Of a stretch of DNA of 9,442 nt, positions 6,803-9,442 are shown piece after piece. The DNA is from Neisseriales bacterium (GTDB lineage: Bacteria > Pseudomonadota > Gammaproteobacteria > Burkholderiales > UBA11063): NCBI GenBank assembly GCA_003538525.1, contig DPRZ01000069.1, forward strand, positions 1 to 9,442. Direction: 5' to 3'. Below the pieces are notes generated by a model that made no database searches, had not been told where the DNA came from, and worked only from the letters and a program-made list of their open reading frames with translations. Position 1 is the stretch's first letter. Every line of letters starts with the position of its first letter. The position numbers and the translations under genes were made by a program.

Positions 6803-7727
6803 TCATTACCACATGAAAATTAGTTTGCCAGTCACTAGGAAACCCCATTGCGGCAATATTGATGTCATAAACTTCAATTAACTTAACTAGTTGTTGATAA
6901 AATGGTTGTTCAATTCCCAGTGTTTTTAGTACATATAACATTAACAATAAGACACTATAAATGCGGCTACCCTCACATAAAGCATGTTCCAAAGTATCAT
7001 GCTGTTCATCTAAGATACATTCAAAATCAAAATGTCGATTCCAAATTCTGGTATGATGTGCCGAATAATTACGAATTAAAGTTAAATTATCTAAAATTGA
7101 CTGCAATAAACTAAAGTGCAACTTATAACGTCGCGCAATACTCTCTTTATCCGCAACTTGTTTTAAATTACGTAACCACTTACTTAATTGCCCAATCGTG
7201 GTTAATTCTATAGCAATCCACACTGGTGGCATTTCTGGATCATGATAACGGTGGTAATATTCGCTGACCAATAAATCACGGCTAACTTTGAGCTGATATT
7301 GAATTCGTTCAATACTATCATTTAAGAGCTTATGGTCTTTAAAAAGTTTATAATCTAAATAAAAATGCGGACCATATTTCCAACTTAAATTAATGAATTG
7401 CGTGCGTACCGAAATTTCAATTTTTTCTATGGCTTCCAAAATTAATAAACGTAATTTACTATCAAATTCATAAACTTTTACCACATCACTGAATTTAGTG
7501 CCTGGTTGATACTGTTGTGGATTGCCGTTAATAAAAAATGGCACCGAATAACTCAATAAACGATGAAAATAAACTTCTTCCAAAAAGTCCTTAGCAAACG
7601 CATAATCGTCAATTAACATACCACGTTGGCGTAAGATACTAATCTGACCATCAACACTCGATGGATGACTAGTATAAATATTTTTATGCTCAGGCGTAGC
7701 ATGCGACTTTGTTTTGGTATTGCTCAT
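6792..7727 (-). CDS. Abi_2 (AbiD/AbiF-like) HEPN-domain putative RNase
   Basis: A 311-residue member of the Abi_2 family (PF07751), known from lactococcal abortive-infection proteins AbiD and AbiF. The family belongs to the HEPN superfamily, many of whose members are metal-independent RNases. After a polar N-terminal tail (1-16), YTSHPSSVDGQISILRQRG matches the family opening. VYEFDSKLRLLILEAIEKIE (85-104), PPVWIAIELTTIGQLSKW (167-184) and the closing MGFPSDW (294-300) are also typical. The key motif LIRNYSAHHTRIWNR (217-231) gives R219-x4-H224, the HEPN catalytic R-x4-6-H, intact. The length and both ends look complete, so it is not a pseudogene. AAAGGA (7737-7742) lies 9 nt before the ATG. 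The gene sits 47 nt below a lipoprotein gene and overlaps miaA. RNase activity and defence or toxin roles are inferred; a housekeeping RNA role is equally possible. Confidence 0.88.
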   Translation of the reverse strand: MSNTKTKSHATPEHKNIYTSHPSSVDGQISILRQRGMLIDDYAFAKDFLEEVYFHRLLSYSVPFFINGNPQQYQPGTKFSDVVKVYEFDSKLRLLILEAIEKIEISVRTQFINLSWKYGPHFYLDYKLFKDHKLLNDSIERIQYQLKVSRDLLVSEYYHRYHDPEMPPVWIAIELTTIGQLSKWLRNLKQVADKESIARRYKLHFSLLQSILDNLTLIRNYSAHHTRIWNRHFDFECILDEQHDTLEHALCEGSRIYSVLLLMLYVLKTLGIEQPFYQQLVKLIEVYDINIAAMGFPSDWQTNFHVVMNAK

Positions 7728-7744
7728 TAATTTAAATCCTTTAC

Positions 7745-7756
7745 TCCAAACTTGGA
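7745..7756 (-). repeat. Short near-palindrome just upstream of the Abi_2 ribosome site
   Basis: On the minus strand TCCAA and TTGGA flank a central GT, a 12-bp interrupted palindrome two bases before the AAAGGA Shine-Dalgarno. It may be an operator half-site pair or a tiny RNA hairpin near the ribosome site. Confidence 0.4.
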
Positions 7757-7767
7757 TATGTCTCTAA

Positions 7768-7784
7768 TTTTAAGCTACTTAAAA
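7768..7784 (-). repeat. Inverted repeat with the lipoprotein stop codon in its loop
   Basis: On the minus strand TTTTAAG and CTTAAAA are perfect 7-bp arms around TAG, the stop codon of the OppA-like gene. The hairpin is AU-rich and no T-tract follows, so it is not a convincing terminator. It could be a processing or stability element between the two cistrons. Confidence 0.45.
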
Positions 7785-9379
7785 CTAATCCATTTTGACT
7801 GAACTAAGTTTAATGAATTGGTGTGTAAATCCAAGCCATCCACATAGGGTTTAACTAAGGTCGTATAGGAGTTTTGATATAAAGGAATTATTCCATATTG
7901 CTCCATCGCCAGCTTTAACCCTTGCGCATATTCTTGTTGTTGAAGTTCGGAATTATTTTCCAACGCGGCATGGGCAAATAATTTATCCACTAGCGGCAAA
8001 CATAGTCGTGAAACATTTTCACCCGTATTACAACTGTATAGAGGGGTATAAGTTGTAATAAAATTATAATCAGCTCCCCAGCTATTGCGGGCTATTTCAA
8101 AAGCACCATTTTTACGATTATCAATAAATACTTTCCACTCATAGCTGGCAACCGTAACTTTGACACCTAAGGCTTTACTCCACATTGAGGCAATAGCCAA
8201 TGCGACTTTTTTACTTTCGTCATTATTACTATAACTTAAAGTTACTTCAAGCGGATGTTTCTCTGAATAACCTGCTGCAGCATAAAGCTGTTGCGCCGCA
8301 GTCACTTGTTCAGTATAAGGCTGATTTGTCCAATCATAGATAATTGAGCCGTATTCGCCATCTTCTAAAGTTGGCGTCACATAACTATACATTGGAAATT
8401 GACCTGCAGCCAGAATATTATTGGCTAAAATTTTACGATCGACAACCATCGACAAGGCTTGACGGACACGGACATCTTTGAATTTAGCTAATTGCGTATT
8501 GATGCTATAGTAGGCAAAGCCTTCGTTTTGCACCGTATTTAATTGTTTGCCAAAATTGGCTTTAATTGAGTTATATTGATCAATTGGAACATTCGCCGTA
8601 ATATCTAAATTACCAGTTTCATAAGCAGCTAATGCCGAATTTCGATCGGTATGCGCAGTATATTCAACTTGTGCAATTTTAACTTCTGGAGCATTGTAAT
8701 AATATGGATTTTTTAGCGCTTTAATCGTGCCATTAACAATTCGCGAGTCTAATTTATACGCACCAGTTGTAACGATATGTTTAGGATCAGACCATTGATC
8801 GGCAAATTTATTAATTACTGCTGACTCTAGTGCAGTTGTGACAATCAAAGCGGCTTTATTTAGAAAAGCTGGATCCGCTTGACTCAAATTAACCTGTAAT
8901 GTGTAATCGTCTAAAGCTTTAATACCGAGTTGGTTGGGAGTGGCTTTTCCAGTCATAATTGCAGGCGCATTTTGCAAATTTTTCAAAATAAATGCATAAG
9001 CAGCCGCAGTTTTTGGATCAACGAGACGTTGCCATGAGTAGACAAAATCTTTAGCACGAATTGGTGTGCCATCAGAGAACTTTAAATCATGGCGCAAATT
9101 AAAGGTATAGACTAATTTATCCGCCGAAACCTTCCATTCAATCGCCATGCCAGGGATTGGCTGATTACTCTGATTAAGATCCAACAGCCCTTCAAAAGAG
9201 TCATTTAACACGCGATAAGCATATTGATCGTTAACTTTTTGTGGATCGGTGGTATTAATATCAGCAACTAAATCAACCCGTAAGCTATTTTGAGGGTGTG
9301 TTTGATTATTCGATTGACGACTACATGCATTTAAACCTACTAAAAGGCTCAATAATCCAAGGGTTAATTTTGCATTCAT
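7775..9379 (-). CDS. OppA-like peptide-binding lipoprotein (SBP family 5)
   Basis: An extracytoplasmic solute-binding protein of ABC transporter family 5, the group of OppA, MppA and DppA; peptide is the likely ligand, but specificity cannot be read here. The 534 residues fit a whole protein (E. coli OppA has 543). Residues 1-19 form a lipoprotein signal: MNAKLTLGLLSLLVGLNAC with lipobox LNAC and Cys19 as the lipidation site. Ser follows the Cys, with no Asp retention signal. FSDGTPIRAKDFVYSWQRL (101-119) is the family signature, and VRVRQALSMVVDRK fits the conserved second-lobe region. Classical E. coli OppA is soluble, so the lipid anchor is notable. No permease or ATPase gene is nearby, so it is an orphan binding protein. 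The ATG lies 6 nt after the argS stop with only a distant GGA, suggesting coupling. Confidence 0.9.
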   Translation of the reverse strand: MNAKLTLGLLSLLVGLNACSRQSNNQTHPQNSLRVDLVADINTTDPQKVNDQYAYRVLNDSFEGLLDLNQSNQPIPGMAIEWKVSADKLVYTFNLRHDLKFSDGTPIRAKDFVYSWQRLVDPKTAAAYAFILKNLQNAPAIMTGKATPNQLGIKALDDYTLQVNLSQADPAFLNKAALIVTTALESAVINKFADQWSDPKHIVTTGAYKLDSRIVNGTIKALKNPYYYNAPEVKIAQVEYTAHTDRNSALAAYETGNLDITANVPIDQYNSIKANFGKQLNTVQNEGFAYYSINTQLAKFKDVRVRQALSMVVDRKILANNILAAGQFPMYSYVTPTLEDGEYGSIIYDWTNQPYTEQVTAAQQLYAAAGYSEKHPLEVTLSYSNNDESKKVALAIASMWSKALGVKVTVASYEWKVFIDNRKNGAFEIARNSWGADYNFITTYTPLYSCNTGENVSRLCLPLVDKLFAHAALENNSELQQQEYAQGLKLAMEQYGIIPLYQNSYTTLVKPYVDGLDLHTNSLNLVQSKWISFK

Positions 9380-9385
9380 GGTTTA

Positions 9386-9442
9386 TTACATCCGTTCAAC
9401 AACAGGAATACCGAGTAAACTTAAACTAGTTTGTAAGGTCTG
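9386..9442 (-). CDS. argS: Arginyl-tRNA synthetase, C-terminal 18 residues only
   Basis: Only the last 18 codons are in the window, ending LLGIPVVERM and then TAA TAA. A C-terminus of the form LG-I-x-x-x-ERM is characteristic of bacterial arginyl-tRNA synthetases, which attach arginine to its tRNA; the preceding QTLQTSLSL fits the last anticodon-binding helix. The gene continues beyond the window edge. The OppA-like gene starts 6 nt after the first stop, so the two are very likely in one transcript. The identification rests on a short tail and should be read with that in mind. Confidence 0.72.
   Translation of the reverse strand, partial: QTLQTSLSLLGIPVVERM

Noticed and set aside
6792..7784. 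Abi_2 gene as a recent mobile defence insertion
   Set aside because: There are no flanking repeats, integrase, transposase or att-like tRNA end. Base composition looks like its neighbours, and the overlap with miaA argues for long-term integration.
1..9442. DNA uptake sequences of Neisseria or Pasteurellaceae type
   Set aside because: I saw neither the GCCGTCTGAA nor the AAGTGCGGT core, nor any other frequent 9-10-mer, on either strand by eye.

Overview
The window is an AT-rich stretch of bacterial chromosome in which every gene I can support lies on the minus strand, so transcription runs from high to low coordinates. The set is core proteobacterial: trigger factor, FtsY, MiaA, a class I ribonucleotide reductase small subunit, a UbiH-type ubiquinone hydroxylase and the C-terminus of arginyl-tRNA synthetase. 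Ubiquinone synthesis, the LDWD-type NrdB C-terminus and a trigger factor that recalls Neisseria proteins suggest a low-GC betaproteobacterium, perhaps Neisseriales-like. That placement is from memory of protein families, not from a search.

Layout in order of transcription. (1) 9442 to 3271: the 3' end of argS, then a lipoprotein of the oligopeptide-binding (OppA/SBP_bac_5) family, an Abi_2-family protein with an intact HEPN RNase motif, miaA, ftsY and nrdB. argS and the lipoprotein gene are 6 bp apart, the lipoprotein and Abi genes 47 bp, and the Abi and miaA genes overlap by 11 bp. The ftsY and nrdB genes follow after 74 and 149 bp. The first strong intrinsic terminator is behind nrdB (3227-3250). 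(2) 3197 to 2715: a DUF2062 membrane protein, possibly with its own -10 element fused to the nrdB terminator. (3) 2592 to 1291: tig, with an extended -10 promoter, an inverted repeat upstream of it and a tandem repeat downstream, closed by a strong terminator (1253-1282). (4) 1243 to 1: a small Dabb-domain protein directly followed by ubiH, which runs off the window.

Most of this is housekeeping: tRNA charging (ArgS), tRNA position-37 modification (MiaA), membrane targeting of ribosomes (FtsY), nascent-chain folding (Tig), dNTP synthesis (NrdB) and ubiquinone synthesis (UbiH). The odd member is the Abi_2/HEPN protein. This family is normally found in phage-defence or toxin settings, yet here it is embedded in the tRNA/translation gene string and its stop codon overlaps the miaA start. 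HEPN RNases often attack tRNA anticodon loops, and MiaA modifies the anticodon loop, so the coupling is the most interesting signal in the window. Two small hairpins precede the Abi gene. No mobile element, CRISPR array, tRNA or rRNA gene was seen, and no gene-free stretch exceeds about 150 bases.
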